Shown in pieces: positions 6,715 to 6,764 of a stretch of 6,764 bases of DNA; within the stretch, counting starts at the first letter, position 1; each line of letters opens with the position of its first letter. The notes beneath the pieces are model-generated. The model had not been told where the DNA came from. It saw only the letters and a list, made by a program, of their open reading frames with translations, and searched no databases. The translations under genes and the position numbers were made by a program. Source of the DNA: Candidatus Wirthbacteria bacterium CG2_30_54_11 (GTDB lineage Bacteria; Patescibacteriota; CG2-30-54-11); the NCBI GenBank assembly GCA_001873755.1, contig MNZT01000034.1, forward strand, positions 1 to 6,764, read 5' to 3'.

Positions 6715-6764
6715 TCAAAAAAGTGGCTTCACATAGACTCTTTCAGCTAGGCACTGTGGAGGAA
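6715..6764 (-). CDS. possible 3' end of an upstream minus-strand gene (partial, uncertain)
   Basis: On the minus strand one frame is open from the window edge to TGA at 6717-6715, encoding 15 residues ending AERVYVKPLF. The stop lies about 20 nt before the terminator stem, exactly where the end of a gene would be expected, which is the main support. The fragment is too short to assign to a family. The competing reading is that a plus-strand gene starts just past the edge, since GGAGG occurs at 6758-6762. Confidence 0.35.
   Translation of the reverse strand, partial: PPQCLAERVYVKPLF

Overview
The window holds a compact four-gene operon for intracellular glycogen (alpha-1,4/1,6-glucan) metabolism. 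All four genes lie on the minus strand, so the reading order runs from right to left: a GT4 glycogen-synthase-like glycosyltransferase (6554-5301), a GH57 alpha-amylase-type glucanase (5291-4077), an amylo-alpha-1,6-glucosidase / debranching enzyme (4057-1937) and a GT3 eukaryote-type glycogen synthase (1940-153). All four reading frames are intact, none has a visible signal peptide or membrane segment, and the spacings are 9 nt, 19 nt and a 4-nt ATGA overlap, so a single polycistronic transcript is very likely.

The right edge (6591-6764) is regulatory. A strong intrinsic terminator (about 6667-6695) reads in the minus direction and seems to close off whatever gene enters from the right. It is followed by an AT-rich stretch carrying a near-consensus sigma-70 promoter (TTGACA, 17-nt spacer, TAAAAT; 6638-6610) for the operon. 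The left edge (1-152) has no certain gene. A 21-codon open frame on the plus strand ending at 66 could be the tail of a convergent gene. No stretch longer than 300 bases lacks a gene.

The source is a bacterium. It has operon packing, Shine-Dalgarno sites before two of the genes, a housekeeping-type promoter, an intrinsic terminator and roughly balanced base composition. Bacteroidota carry a comparable gene set, but canonical TTGACA-type promoters and SD sites argue against that phylum. A less studied Gram-negative lineage is plausible, and the window does not settle which.

Working model (inference): the two glycosyltransferases elongate alpha-1,4-glucan from a sugar nucleotide, possibly with different donors or at different steps. 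The GH57 enzyme trims or rearranges linear chains, and the debranching enzyme hydrolyses the alpha-1,6 branch stubs. The classical bacterial set (GT5 GlgA, GH13 GlgB and GlgX, GlgC, GlgP) is absent from this window, so branching, donor synthesis and phosphorolysis must be encoded elsewhere. This is a recognisable but non-classical glycogen locus. I see no evidence of a wholly new system, mobile element, CRISPR array or RNA gene.
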